A stretch of DNA of 64,000 nucleotides from Phoronis australis (taxonomy: Eukaryota > Phoronida > Phoronidae), in contig NMRA01000356.1 in the NCBI GenBank assembly GCA_002633005.1, positions 255,961-319,960 on the forward strand, read 5' to 3'. Every line of letters starts with the position of its first letter. Positions within the stretch are counted from its first letter, which is position 1. The notes under the pieces were generated by a model that made no database searches, was not told the DNA's origin, and saw only the letters and a list, made by a program, of their open reading frames with translations. Positions 38,601 to 48,780 of this stretch are shown here, one piece after another. The translations under genes and the position numbers were made by a program.

Positions 38601-41600
38601 AAGTAGTGTTCAAAGCTTGATTAACATTAAACCATACCAGTAGCTCCCAATCTCTTAGCCTTTGCTTCGATGCTAACTTTTTCAGCCTGCAGAAACGCCT
38701 GCTTCCAGTCGATACCACCAAGCTCATGGAGGTCAAGGACATCAATGAGCAAGTTCTCTACTCCCTCAGCTTTGCCTAATTGGAGAAAAAAAACGAACCC
38801 AGTTTATATAGAGCCATTCGGGAAACTGGTTTTCACTTCATGGAAAATCAACAAAATAAGAAGAGGGCTTGTTTGCACTCTATGACATCACTTGAGAGAC
38901 CAAAGAAATGTGAAGAACAGACCTGGTAACTATGGTAACATACCTGGTGGTTTGGACCAGTTGCACACAGAACAGTTCTCCATATGCATGAGAGAAAATC
39001 AAGAATTGGCCATAATTCAAGAATTGCAAAACACCGATGAGAGGAACTAAAACATTTTACGATGATACAATCTCTGAACTTGCTTGAAATCCGCAAAGAA
39101 AAGCGCGCAGAGCTGACACCATTTCCCTACATGGATGTGCTAAAACCAGTAATGAGTCATAATTCAAAGAAATACGGTCAAATTGCAAAATGGCGACGAT
39201 ATGCTCTATGGTACTTCGTAAGTATTTGGCTTAGTTAAAACAACTTTCATCCCTTTATCCAATTTTTCATGGTATTGTAGCTTAAAAATCAAATGTTAAT
39301 ATTTAAGATGACTTTCTCTTTGCCAGTTTTTTAAACAAAAACAGGTTTTCTATGTATCCAACAATTGGTATGCTACACATATCACATAATGTAACACTTT
39401 TCAAGCAAGAGTTTTTTTACTGCTATCTATCTCTTAGCAATCTGTTTCAGTCATTACCAAGTGCCAAAGTTTAATCACCAGTATGAAGAAAACTCTTACC
39501 CAGCAGATATAGTTTTGACATCCAGAGTTCCTCCCTGTCACACAGGTATCTCCACCTACGACACACCTGCAACAAGAATAACAAGATAAAGTAAACACCA
39601 AAGTAGTGCAAGAAACAAATAACTAACAAGATAAAGTAAACACCAAAGTAGTGCCAGAAACAAATAACTAACAAGTTTGTAAATTAGAAAGATGTGTTCA
39701 CACCTATATACAGCCAAACACTTTGCTTTACAATTAAAAATCATTGTCAGTAATAGATTGCACACCAACTCATATCCACATCAAAGACATGTAACTATGT
39801 ACTGAAAGTGAAGTAAAAAAACAAGCATATCATTACATTTGATGGGACTCAGCGCCCGAGTTGCAGCTATATTGATGAGTTATAGTTATTTAAAGAGAGG
39901 TTAGTTATAACTCTGACACTGACTTTAAAATTAACAATACAACCTGAAATAACTGGGAATTAAGTCCAAAATTAAGAAATCGTTGCAGTATTTAGAAGGT
40001 TTAAGACTACTTCATGTTACAACACAAAACAGAAACTATTGAAGGATCCACATTTTAAACATTGAAGGATCCACATTTAAACATTGAAGGAACCATGGTT
40101 ACAAAAACATATCAACCAAACTGACCAGTCTAACCGACTTGAGATCTTCTGTGTTGAGCATGGTGAATATATAGAACAAGGTGCGATCATGCAACAGGTT
40201 TATGTCACCATCCTGGTGAAGTCTGGAAAAACATTTACTAAATGCTAACTGGTATTGGGTAACTAAGTAACACAATGAACAAAAACAATGAACGAAGCAT
40301 TCAAAGACCAGTAATTGTTATAAACCACAGTAATTACTAAAAGCTAACAAAGGAATGACAACCAACTAATGAGAAAAAATCAGTTATCAACTAAATATCA
40401 ATAAGCAGAAGGAACGGATAAAGTATAGGTGTGGGACGGAGAAAATGAAAGGGGATAGGAGCAAGTGGAACCGGAGGAAAGACATGAGGAGGGATAAGAG
40501 CAAGTGGAACCGGAGGAAAGACATGAGGACGAGAGTATCAGAGCAGTGAGAATGTGGAGTGTGATTGACGGACATAATTGGAATGAGAGGGGGTTGAAGG
40601 GTGGAGGGTGAAGAAACTGAAACAAAAGAGGACATGTAGTGAGGATAAGGAGTGAGGGATATATAGGCGTTAGATGAGAGGAGGGTTTTGCAGTTGATTT
40701 AGTCATGACCACATTCAGATGTCGGTCAACAGAATCACAAAGTACTATCACATTAAACCTCTCCAATGTTATTTCAATTATTTAAAACTACTAATGAAGC
40801 ATTCACGTAACGTTTTGAAATAATCAGTTACTAATCACAGTGATTACCTTTTAGACAAAGACTTTGCCAAATAGTTAACAACCTCAGCACAGCTACTTTT
40901 CACCATGTCTACGACTAGAGTCAAACACTCATGGCTCTCCATATCTTCCAGCCACTGAAACAGATGAGGGCATCATAAAAACAGCAATGCTGACACCTGC
41001 TGGAATACAAGCACTCAAAATCAGTCTAGAACACCTAATGGAAAATCAAAACATGAATGATACTTACTGAATACACTTGGTCAACCTGTGCTTGAAAGTG
41101 CTTGTTGAGCACTCGTTTATTGGCAGAGATTAGCTTATGCCCTTTTTCAGGCTGCGTCCACCACTTGGCTGCCTTAAAGGACTTTTGAACAGGCACTAGC
41201 ATATCCTGAGATCCAAGCAGACTCCTTCTACAGTTATAAGGAACTTCACGACGCATAGAACCTACAGTGTTTCAGTAAGCGAAAGTCAAAATCAGGCAAA
41301 CATAGATCATAACAATTGGATCTACGTTTCATTATAGTAACCATAATTCAAGTAAAATTATACACACATTTGAAGCTCTAGAATAAGGGTTACAGACTCT
41401 AGTCGATAGAAATTATCAAAAAATGCTACATGTAAATTTCAAATTTATAAAAAATTTTAAACATACTTAGAACAAAAAGCATTTACAATTCAATATGTGT
41501 GCAACATTGAGAACTGAAACAAAGTAAATAATTTCATACCCAATCTCGATTTCCTTGCATGGCCAAAAAAGTCCAACTTTGGGTTACTATCTAAATTAAG

Positions 41601-44027
41601 AATGCTACGGATTCTATGGAAAACTTCACTGGTTTCTGTGTCTGTTCTTTTAAGTCTCGCATTCTTCGGCATCTTTTTCTTGGCTGCTTTAAGTTGAGAT
41701 TTGAAATGATTTAAAGCGTCATTTATGATGCCCTTCACATACTGCTGGGCAAAACTCTCTAGAGTCACACTGAGATTTGCCTGCGACTGCCCGGAATTCT
41801 TGTCTTCCTCTTTACATCCCGGGTCAGTCCCTACAACATCAACAGAACATGAACCGTCTTTGACGACGTCTCTATTTCTGCACTCATCCCCAGACAAATC
41901 ACTGACAGTGTTATTATTGCCATCTTGCTCCATTGAAACTACTTCTGGAGCAGGACCCAACACAGCTTCCTCCTCCAATCCACTGATGACAGCCGACTGT
42001 TCACCTACTTCATATATAACTTCACTATCTCTCACAGAAGTTTCACCCTCTATCTGTCCATCATTAAAGGAATTCTCTAGCCTGTTCCCAACACTAGAGA
42101 GCTGGCTGCCTACACTTTCATTTCTCATGCCAGAATCTGGATGCATTGACACATGGCCAAAAGATCTACTCTGCTCTCCACCACTTAACTGAATGCTTGC
42201 TGATGTTGTCATCTGTGTTCCTGAAGAGCTGCTGTTCTCTCCTTTACTATATTGTAAACTGGTAGTTGTTGTCATTGATTGATCACTACCACTGATTGAT
42301 ATGAAGCCCGGAGCACTGGAGGTCAGGACTGCTGACGTATCGGGCAAGATTTCTGGTCCAAGGGGTTTAGACAATTGCTGTTTTTTCCCGTCCCCACGGT
42401 GTTTTGAAGATGCAGAGATTGGAAGCTCTTCAGTGAGGTCAATCTTCATAGGGCTGTCTATGGGTTGACTAGTCGAGGCATCTTCAGCTTGGTCGTTGGC
42501 TTGATCTGACCATTTAACAGCAAGACTTATGTTCTGTTCACCATTAGCACCAGTAACTACAGAACTTTCCCGTGCTCCTTGAGAATTTTTGAAAGAGTCA
42601 CACAACTGGTTTGTCAATAACTCTGATGCTGGCTGGTCGATGACATCATCCTTTACATCAGCTGCATCTCCAATAGTTTCAGTATTTGCACAAGAAATAG
42701 GCTGTGACTCAATAGCAGCGAGCGGAAGAGCTGGATACAGTCCCTTGACACCACCACACTCTTTCTCTATCAGGGCACTATAGAATGTATCCCATATTTT
42801 TCTTTCCAGTACTCGAGCATCCAAACTACCTTGTTTCAGAGCTGATGGTGGATAATGGCTGAATAAAGACAGTCGGAAGTCTCGATGGAAAACAGGCTCC
42901 AGTGTGGACGATATAGTTTCCAATTGCAACACACTAAGTCTGAAAGGAGGACACATAAAAATGTAATTCATTTGAATCACATATGACATTTCAACTCTGC
43001 ACGCAAATAACTACTAATTTATTTACGGGAAAATCAGCACCCACCTCTATTCTGACATCCTGATGCCAAACTATATGAAGACATTTTGTGTACTCTAAAT
43101 ATCAAAAAGTGACAAACACAGGGCAACTAATGAAGCAAAGGAAATTCAAATTCGTGCTGGATGGCAGATTATGAGCATTACACTAATTGTGTCATGCCCC
43201 TTTGATATCGGTCATCACTTGAGTGTATAAAAGAGAGGGAATGTGGTGTGAAAGTGTTGAGGACCCTTGTGTAAGAGAGGGAATGTTGTGTGAATGTGTT
43301 GAGGACCCTCGTGTAAGAGAGGGAATGTGGTGTGAATGTGATGAGGACCCTTGTGTAAGAGAGGGAATGTTGTGTGAATGTGTTGAGGACCCTCGTGTAA
43401 GAGAGGGAATGTTCTGTGAATGTGTTGAGGACCATCGTGTAAGAGAGGGAATGTGGTGTGAATGTGTTGAGGACCCTTGTGTAAGAGAGGGAATGTTGTG
43501 TGAATGTGTTGAGGACCCTCGTGTAAGAGAGGGAATGTGGTGTGAATGTGTTGAGGACCCTCGTGTAAGAGAGGGAATGTGGTGTGAATGTGTTGAGTAC
43601 CCTCGTGTAAGAGAGGGAATGTGGTGTGAATGTGTTGAGGACCCTCGTGTAAGAGAGGGAATGTTGAGTAAACGTGTTGAGGACCCTCATGGAAAGCAGG
43701 GCCCACTAGAAAAAAACAAGCATTAGAACAAAAAATAAATCACCTTTCAATTACTCCATCCAGTAACACCTTCTGTTGCCAAGGTTGCCATGTCTGATAC
43801 CATTCCAAGACAGTCTTCAGATTATACAGACGTGTGTAATACTGACTTGCGTTGTCAGCAGACTGGATTCCAAACTTTGCACCAATTGATGGCTTGATAC
43901 TTGGAAGAATGGAGCCAGGCCTGGTAGACTTGCTCAGGGTATTGTATCGTAAATACACAGTGTTATTGTTGCTGGCTTGTTCATCACCCTTTCTCTGGCC
44001 ACCGGTCACTTTTGGCAAGAAAGACAT
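14155..44027 (-). CDS. F-box and WD40-repeat protein, 20 coding exons, complete
   Basis: The exons in transcript order are 44027-43744, 42939-41540, 41261-41068, 40954-40848, 40222-40135, 39566-39500, 38775-38638, 37810-37757, 36707-36654, 35322-35250, 31030-30925, 29677-29561, 27456-27328, 26825-26757, 25805-25717, 25240-25103, 23540-23459, 21919-21762, 16690-16603 and 14232-14155 (stop TAA). All junctions are GT-AG and the phases match throughout, giving 3513 nt and 1170 residues. Domains: an N-terminal motif EWYQTWQPWQQKVLL (about residue 75); a Ser/Thr-rich acidic stretch (about 160-510); an F-box (about 663-710, with LLHDRTLFYIFTML and VCRRWRYLCDREELW); and seven WD40 repeats (about 893-1168, with GSLDRTIRLWDI, GSHDSTIRVW and CSDDGYVQIWEA). 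F-box/WD40 proteins act as substrate receptors of SCF (SKP1-CUL1-F-box) ubiquitin ligases: the F-box binds SKP1 and the propeller binds the substrate. The general architecture resembles FBXW10-type proteins, but I am not sure of the subfamily. Start: the ATG of exon 1 follows an acceptor, so an upstream non-coding exon is likely. Confidence 0.93.
19396..19656 (+). repeat. Left arm of a 261-bp inverted repeat
   Basis: This is the left arm of a large inverted repeat inside the nested element. Its partner is 20066-20326. Both start at CTAGGCAATGACCATCGCCT and contain a small hairpin of their own (ATCGCCTCTG and CAGAGGCGAT around TTGGCCCGAAC). The arms differ at only a few positions. A similar but much diverged copy is at 45733-46150. 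Confidence 0.9.
20066..20326 (-). repeat. Right arm of the 261-bp inverted repeat
   Basis: This is the reverse complement of 19396-19656, separated from it by about 410 bp. Peptides read from the two arms on opposite strands are almost the same, which reflects the inverted DNA and not a protein. As part of an intron of the F-box/WD40 gene it would fold into a long hairpin in pre-mRNA. Confidence 0.9.
22998..23088. repeat. 22-bp palindromic tandem repeat, 4 copies
   Basis: Four units of CAATACAGTATTAATACTGT plus AA/AT follow each other. Each unit is itself a near-perfect palindrome (TACAGTATTAATACTGTA). AT-rich palindromic arrays of this kind can extrude cruciforms. Located in an intron of the F-box/WD40 gene. 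Confidence 0.9.
24057..24204. repeat. 37-bp tandem repeat, 4 copies
   Basis: Four identical or nearly identical units start at 24057, 24094, 24131 and 24168 (ATGATGGCACATTAACAATA...). The lack of divergence points to recent expansion. Intronic. Confidence 0.95.
26475..26715. repeat. Degenerate 12/24-bp tandem repeat
   Basis: A degenerate array of units like GGCGCAGATGCAGCTTCACG and GCTCCATGTGCAGG occurs just downstream (in transcript sense) of the 69-nt exon at 26757-26825 of the F-box/WD40 gene. Frames remain open because the unit is a multiple of three. The peptides (Cys-, Arg- or Ala-rich) have no relation to the gene's protein. Confidence 0.85.
27971..28108. repeat. 46-bp tandem repeat, 3 copies
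   Basis: Three units start CACATAAAATGTCACAATGT at 27971, 28017 and 28063. The array abuts the truncated copy B of the dispersed repeat. Confidence 0.9.
28113..28502 (+). mobile_element. Dispersed repeat family, copy B (truncated)
   Basis: This short copy has lost the left end. It holds two cores (GGCCACAAGATGGAG near 28155 and GCCACAAGAGGGC near 28302) and the right end GATGACGGCAATTTGCACC with the terminal hairpin around CATGTAAATATGTGGGCGCA. It starts directly at the edge of the 46-bp tandem repeat. Confidence 0.8.
30237..30465. repeat. 28-bp tandem repeat, 8 copies
   Basis: Eight nearly perfect copies of a 28-bp unit (ACAGTGCACCCAGACAGTAC + CTTCAGTT). Since 28 is not a multiple of three the frame shifts from unit to unit, and the open frames through it are coincidental. 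Intronic in the F-box/WD40 gene. Confidence 0.95.
31535..33252 (+). mobile_element. Dispersed repeat family, copy C (longest)
   Basis: This is an apparently full-length copy. The left end reads AACAAGAGCAAAGTTGAGCG then AATGCACCCACGAGTGCACT; the right end has GAGATGACAGCAATATGCAC and the terminal hairpin up to ATGTGGGCGGCATAA. Cores like GCCACTAGATGGC recur at 31622, 31765, 31905, 32065, 32210, 32351, 32511, 32656, 32935 and 33080; one is missing near 32800. Three segment types alternate, giving a higher-order unit of about 445 bp. Intronic; no coding content. Confidence 0.88.
33497..35011. mobile_element. 1.5-kb DNA transposon remnant with terminal inverted repeats
   Basis: The left end reads TACCGTATTCACCGTAATAA then CCGCCC; the reverse complement of the right end reads TACTGTATTCGCCGTAATAA then CTGCCC. 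The match extends about 26 bp with few differences. The ends are compatible with a TA target duplication. The inside is non-coding or decayed: a few short frames, none recognisable as transposase. It is therefore non-autonomous or dead. Located in the intron between exons 10 and 11 of the F-box/WD40 gene. Confidence 0.8.
35641..35829. repeat. 21-bp tandem repeat, 9 copies
   Basis: Nine units of TTGATAAGTGACTACACTGT plus G. The 21-bp length keeps a plus-strand frame open that reads LISDYTV over and over; there is no support for it being a protein. Intronic. Confidence 0.95.
35995..36193. repeat. 12-bp tandem repeat, about 16 copies
   Basis: Sixteen units of CAAACTTGTGTA or CGAACTTGTGTA. All three frames on the plus strand, and frames on the minus strand, are open through the array, which explains several apparent repeat proteins such as CTNL and KFVH repeats. 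Intronic. Confidence 0.95.
37166..37235. repeat. Two adjoining perfect hairpins
   Basis: First palindrome 37166-37201: arms of 17 bp (GTCAAAACTGTGCTCTT) with a 2-nt loop. Second palindrome 37200-37235: arms of 17 bp (ACTATAGTGTGCAACTT) with a 2-nt loop, overlapping the first by two bases. Both are free of mismatches. The tiny loops are unlike microRNA precursors. Intronic in the F-box/WD40 gene. Confidence 0.95.
39500..40222 (-). CDS. F-box/WD40 gene: the two F-box exons
   Basis: Exons 40222-40135 and 39566-39500 together carry the F-box. The first holds helix 1 and helix 2 (DINLLHDRTLFYIFTMLNTEDL); I read the conserved Leu and Phe positions as the SKP1 contacts. The second holds VCRRWRYLCDREELW, which matches the common F-box ending with the conserved Val-Cys/Arg-Trp pattern. 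The intron splitting the F-box is 568 bp and has a 45-bp duplication next to the second exon. Confidence 0.88.
39580..39675. repeat. 45-bp duplication beside an F-box exon
   Basis: Two copies of AACAAGATAAAGTAAACACC... (45 bp) begin at 39580 and 39625. They lie immediately upstream, in transcript sense, of the acceptor of the F-box exon 39566-39500 and so contribute part of its polypyrimidine and branch region. Confidence 0.85.
40430..40685. repeat. Purine-biased tract with a 36-bp duplication
   Basis: About 250 bp of the plus strand are mostly A and G, including two copies of GAGCAAGTGGAACCGGAGGA (period about 36). On the transcribed gene strand this is a long pyrimidine-rich stretch inside the intron between exons 4 and 5 of the F-box/WD40 gene. 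Confidence 0.7.
41540..42939 (-). CDS. F-box/WD40 gene: 1.4-kb exon coding the disordered region
   Basis: This exon, residues 95-561, is by far the longest; the others are 54-284 nt. It starts with a folded-looking stretch (LETISSTLEPVFHRDFRLSL) that continues the exon 1 motif. Then come about 350 residues rich in Ser, Thr, Asp and Glu with little hydrophobic content, expected to be disordered. It ends with a basic patch (KAAKKKMPKNARLKR) and a region like HRIRSILNLDSNPKLDFFG. The size difference suggests intron loss or expansion of a linker within one exon. The Ser-rich part is a plausible site of regulatory phosphorylation, but that is inference. Confidence 0.9.
43222..43690. repeat. 42-bp tandem repeat, about 11 copies
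   Basis: Eleven copies of a 42-bp unit (GTGTAAGAGAGGGAATGTGG + TGTGAATGTGTTGAGGACCC + TC) fill most of the first coding intron of the F-box/WD40 gene. Long frames are open on both strands because 42 is divisible by three. None is linked to splice sites or a domain. Confidence 0.95.
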
Positions 44028-44039
44028 CCCTTACAAAAC
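43744..44039 (-). CDS. F-box/WD40 gene: first coding exon with start codon
   Basis: The exon begins at an acceptor (TTCTAG, 44040-41) with 12 nt of 5' UTR before the ATG at 44027, and ends at a GTGATT donor. It encodes residues 1-94. A basic N-terminus leads into YTRLYNLKTVLEWYQTW, a Trp-rich helix resembling helical motifs found upstream of the F-box in some F-box proteins. A transcribed leader exon further upstream is implied but was not located. Confidence 0.85.
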
Positions 44040-44041
44040 CT

Positions 44042-45732
44042 AGAAATTAGACAAACAATCTACACATGTATTAAACAAACAAACAAAACCATTTAAATTT
44101 GAAACTAATATCTGACGACAAGTCTGAGGTAAAAGCCTTTATGTTGGGGCACAGAGTGACTGTCTAATAGCCTAGGACAGTTAAGAGGAACTAAAATGCC
44201 TGCAACATTAGGTAAAGAGGTATAAATAAACAACTGAAATAAACTATGCTGTGGCAATTTGACCAAAGAAGTCAAAATTTTCTTCCCATTTATTCATACA
44301 TCTGATGATAAAAATTGTTACATTCCTTATACAAATAGGCACACACTCACTACTAGAGCCTCACAAGAATTGCATATTGTTACTCAAAAACCATAGAGGT
44401 CCATCTACTGTTGAATTTATAATACTTGTAGCACCTTACTCAAACATTTTTGTTTTTAAGTATTCGACACATGGCTTATGATTCATTTATTGATATCTGC
44501 CAATGATAACCTCCTAACATGAGAGATTTTGAATGGTGGCTATTCCATTTGTGACAGACGTATAACCAGAGAATATTTTGATCAATTATGACAAAAATGT
44601 TCATCCCAGGAAAATAATCAATACATCAATTGTTAGGTCTCATTGATAGGTATCAAAGAATGGTATCAATTTTTATTCTATTTACCCGACAGAGAAATTT
44701 GCCTTTAAAGGGGTGTCACAGATGTACCCAGAGAATTTGAATATTTGAAAAAGTTTTAACAAATTTTCAGTGAGTTGAATTTAGTTACGATTTTTTTGTT
44801 TTATATGATGAAATGTTTGCAAAGTACAACACACTCATTTTTTTTATATCTTCTAAGAAATTTTTGTCAGACAGCTTGATGCAAGTTGAGTGAGCATGAT
44901 GGACGTATGTGACGGATGCACGTGACAGACGTATGTGACAGATGTACGTGATGGACATATGGTCTGAATTTCTGGTTTTAGATCATTTGTTGTGACTAAG
45001 ATATCAATTCAGAATAATTCAAACTTTTGCAATATTTAAGCTATATTGGTCTTTTGCTACCGATTCAATGCTTTTTAATCAAAATGCACTTATTGACCTT
45101 TTGGACGAAATCATCATGTATGTTTGTATATTTTCTGTACATAGCCCTTTTACCTCTTCTGTACATATTAATTTCTTATTTTACATCAGTCATTAGAACC
45201 TGTGCTACTGTTTTGCTGTTAACCTGTTCTATACCGATGTAAAATAGACATTTTGCTTACTTACTATCAGAGGTAGGCCTATGCTGGGACTATACTCCAG
45301 GATTTTAACTTTTCAATACATTTGTTAAAAAAGTAAAACAACCTCCTAAAATCCTCACTGCCCTTCGAAGATGGTAAGCAATGTAGATGAGAAAGGGAGT
45401 GATTAGCATTTTGTATTTGACACCTGTTGGTATTAGGAAAACTGTTTTCATGCGTTAAGTAGAATACTGATTCAAAATTAATAAGTAAATGTGACTGCCA
45501 AAGTATAAAATGTGAAATAAAGTTTAAAACATTACTAATAATCATTGTAATAAAAACGCATTTTAATTATTTGTTTTTTAAATTAGAACTCGTCCTCAGC
45601 TTGTACTAACTTATTCTTTGGGCAACGTTAATTGTTGATGGTTCTGACACATATGCCCAAGTAAATGAGCACCAAAGGGCAGGTGGTATGAAGTCTTTTC
45701 CTCTGGTGTGTGTAGTGTAAAAATGGACAGTT
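44042..45732. other. Spacer upstream of the F-box/WD40 gene, no gene seen
   Basis: AT-rich DNA with short frames only. The promoter and leader exon of the F-box/WD40 gene should lie here or further right, but no clear core promoter was recognised. A short cluster of ACGTATGTGACAGATG-like words occurs near 44900-44960. Confidence 0.4.
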
Positions 45733-46150
45733 ACCCATTTTGGGAATTGAACAAGGGACTGCTCAAACAAAAAGTTTCATAATGCAGATAATGCCTTGGG
45801 AGTATTTCTGGCACAGATCGGATATAGAGGTTCCCGATTTAGAGAACCAGGCAATCACTGAATAACAGGCCCGTTACTTAGTGGATGAAACTGCGGTTCT
45901 CTGAATCAGGGACCGCTATGTCCGACCAGTGCCGTATTTCTTTGAGTTGGATGGAATTAAATACATAGAGGGCCTCCTAAGGTGTCCCTCTATGTGCAAA
46001 AGGTATTTATAACAACCTGACTTTGATGTTTTAGTCAGTGAGAGGCATAATTCGCCAGAAAGCTTTCGGTGTGTGAAGCTCCTATAGGAACTCCACCGTC
46101 TCTACTGGGCCAGCTAAACAGTGATCACTGTCTAGTGGCTACTAAGTAAC
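45733..46150 (-). repeat. Diverged copy of the nested element's inverted-repeat arm
   Basis: This is similar in order to 20066-20326: a TTTTGGGAATTGAAC start, AAAAAGTTTCATAA, GAATTAAATACATAGAGG, CTCTATGTGCAAAAGGTATT and GAGGCATAATTCGCC. It shows the arm sequence is a dispersed repeat in its own right. It is interrupted by a 124-bp MITE at 45810-45933. Confidence 0.75.
45810..45933. mobile_element. 124-bp MITE with 8-bp target duplication
   Basis: The terminal inverted repeats are about 39 bp long: left GGCACAGATCGGATATAGAG, right (reverse complement) GGCACTGGTCGGACATAGCG, both running on to GATTYAGAGAACC. A perfect 8-bp target duplication GTATTTCT flanks it (45802-45809 and 45934-45941). The related arm copies at 19.4 and 20.1 kb lack the insert. 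An 8-bp duplication is the hallmark of hAT-type transposition. Confidence 0.9.
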
Positions 46151-48780
46151 TAGGCAACACACAGCCCCTCGGTTGGCTGGTTAGGGGCTACAATACTTCC
46201 CATCGCTTTCTGTATGCATTTCGTCCCATGTATTTTAAACTGGCGGTAGGCCAAATCCGGCCACTGATTAAGAGTTTTCACCTCGTCAAAAATACATTCT
46301 ACACTCAAAAATATCACTTAAAATGAGCTTACTTTCTTCAGTAATCCTTTCTGCTTCTAAACATATCTTCGATGAAGCATATCTACTAGAATCAAGGTGA
46401 CTTTGAAGACTTTTTGGTAACCGCAAAGGCTAGCGTGAGACTGAGCGAAGCGCGTGACCTGGCGCGTGACACTTGCAAAATAGCATGGAAAGACATCAGG
46501 TGGAATTTGTGAGTTTTGTGTCCCTTGGACCTTTTGTTCGTATCTAAGTTTTGAACTTGAAGTACCAAAACAGTGGTAGATTTTGATCGCCAGCTAAACT
46601 TAATTAGTTAAGTTCATTGTGAGCCCATCCCTAAACTAACACACTACACGTACACTAAACATTTCACGTGTCATTACAGTTTAATCTTTATTAGAACTCA
46701 AATCATAAAATATATACAAAAGTGCAAATATGGTGACAACCAAACTGAAGATTTGGAATCTCTGGACAATTTCAGTGGCACTGACTATTATAACTATTCT
46801 AAGCTCTTTCCCGGTAATAAAAAATGAAAAGTGGGCACAACAACTGTTTCCTGGTCAAAAATCTGGTTAAACATTGAAAGAATATTAAAAAATGAATCCA
46901 TGTGATATTGTTAACTCTGATCAGCGTTTGTAAATCCACCAAGTATATCAATACGCGCAGTAGTTTATCTTCAATCGTACCCAATGGTTGTACATCAAAG
47001 CATTATTATTGTTCGGAATGATTACTAACAGGTTTATCAGTGACAGTTACATCAATCTATGCTGAATGTTTATGCTGTCAACTCGATATTGGTTAGTGAG
47101 TTAAGATTACAAACCAAGCCCTATGACAAAGGGTACGTGACAAATATGCATTGCATTAGACTATTTGTTTACTCACTATCATGTCTTCCGGAAATCTATT
47201 ACACATTGAAATACAAAATCTATCATGTCTGTTTTCATGTGACCTTTGGTTTTTAGGTTTGAGGGCTGCACCGTACCTGAATTGAAAAAAATTGGTTTCT
47301 GCAGCTCAGCAAGATATTAATTCCCATCCAGTGCAGATCTGTTGTCAAAGCCTAATTTCTATATCGGGGACAACAAACAAAACATTTGAAAAGGAACAGC
47401 TATTTTTAAAGAAAGGTAAGTAAGTCGTTTTGTTAAATTTACTTATTCAGGTCCTTAACAAGGGATTGGCATAGGGGCTTGGGGATGTAAAATTTGGTGA
47501 AACTGAATGTGTGGAAGTAACAAGTAATACATGTCTGGGGGAAAGAGCATGGTAAGGTAATTCTTAACCGTCTTTAAGTTCCTTCAAGTTTATTTCATAA
47601 AACTGTTTTGCTATCAATTGTAAACCCATAAAAATATATTACATTTTCTGAATTCTCAGTGACTGAAGAGTCTTAACTCGTGCCTTGAAATTGTGCAAGA
47701 CGTTTACAAGTTCAAATGACTACCATTTTTTGTGAAAATTGCATTTTTGATGGTGCCTTACGATTTGTAATTACTGTTAAACAACAGAAAGATTATCGAT
47801 CATTTTTAAATGACCCAAGTCTTCATATCTTCTATTAAAAGAAAAATAAAGTCTGAGAAACTGTTCCCTCAGCCTTAGACTAGAAGTATGCTTGACAGAC
47901 CTATGAATCTGTAATCGGAGTTTAAAACTGCTGAAAGTATCAAAAATAAAAAGGCTTGAAAATGGATAAAAAAGGTTTGAAGTTGTTGCAAAAAAACTTG
48001 TATGTTTTGCAGACAAGGGATGCGTTTAAAGAATTTTTATGGCTACGAATGAAAAACAAAGACGCAGTTTTATGCAATACTTATTATAAACACCCTTGGT
48101 TTCTGAAAATAGTAATCATTTAATTTTATATGAAATTGTATAACAGTCACCCTTTCATATTTTTGAAAAACAGGGGTAGCATTTTTGACCCAACCTGGAA
48201 TACTTAATTATTCATATTTCAATATTCGTTCCAGGTTCAGTGATATTTTCAGGCCTCTTCAAGCCGCAACATAGACAAGCTTTGTTACTCCGTTCTCTTT
48301 CCACAGCACTTCCACACACCAGCAGTGATGCATGGCACAACGTAGAAGTCAGTGGCCCCGGAGAAATGTGAATCGCAGTACTAAGTTACCATAAGACAAT
48401 GTTTGGATTGTTTGTGTAAGAAGAGGAAATATATCTGACTGCGACACAAGTAAGCCTCATCGGTGAGGATGCCCTTTAATAGGTAATGAGTCGTGTGTGG
48501 ACAATAGGTTATTTCCATTAATGGGACTGAAGCTAAAGAAGACCTAGTTACACTCTGGTCTAGTTCAGGGTCTGATTTTGAGCACAAAATGATTCAAGTG
48601 ACATGCTGTTGTGTTTACCTTCAAGGGTCAAATTGTGGATGTTATTGAGGCTGAATGAGGTTACGTGAAAGAAAGCCACATGCCGAAACTAGTGCTTCTA
48701 CAGGCCATTGAAACTAGATCCCAGCGAAATGAAAACCAAAAGCATCTGGTATAAATACCTGTCCTTTCTCACTGAGTGAC
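46151..48780. other. Intergenic spacer, no supported feature
   Basis: No domain-bearing frame, paired splice site or repeat array was recognised. A CpG-bearing patch at about 46425-46480 (GCGTGAGACTGAGCGAAGCG) stands out slightly and could be promoter-proximal. Confidence 0.4.

Noticed and set aside
41725-42192. Plus-strand frame of 155 codons
   Set aside because: Antisense shadow of the 1.4-kb exon of the F-box/WD40 gene.
43178-43726. Frames of 163-170 codons on both strands
   Set aside because: Generated by the 42-bp tandem repeat in the first coding intron of the F-box/WD40 gene.
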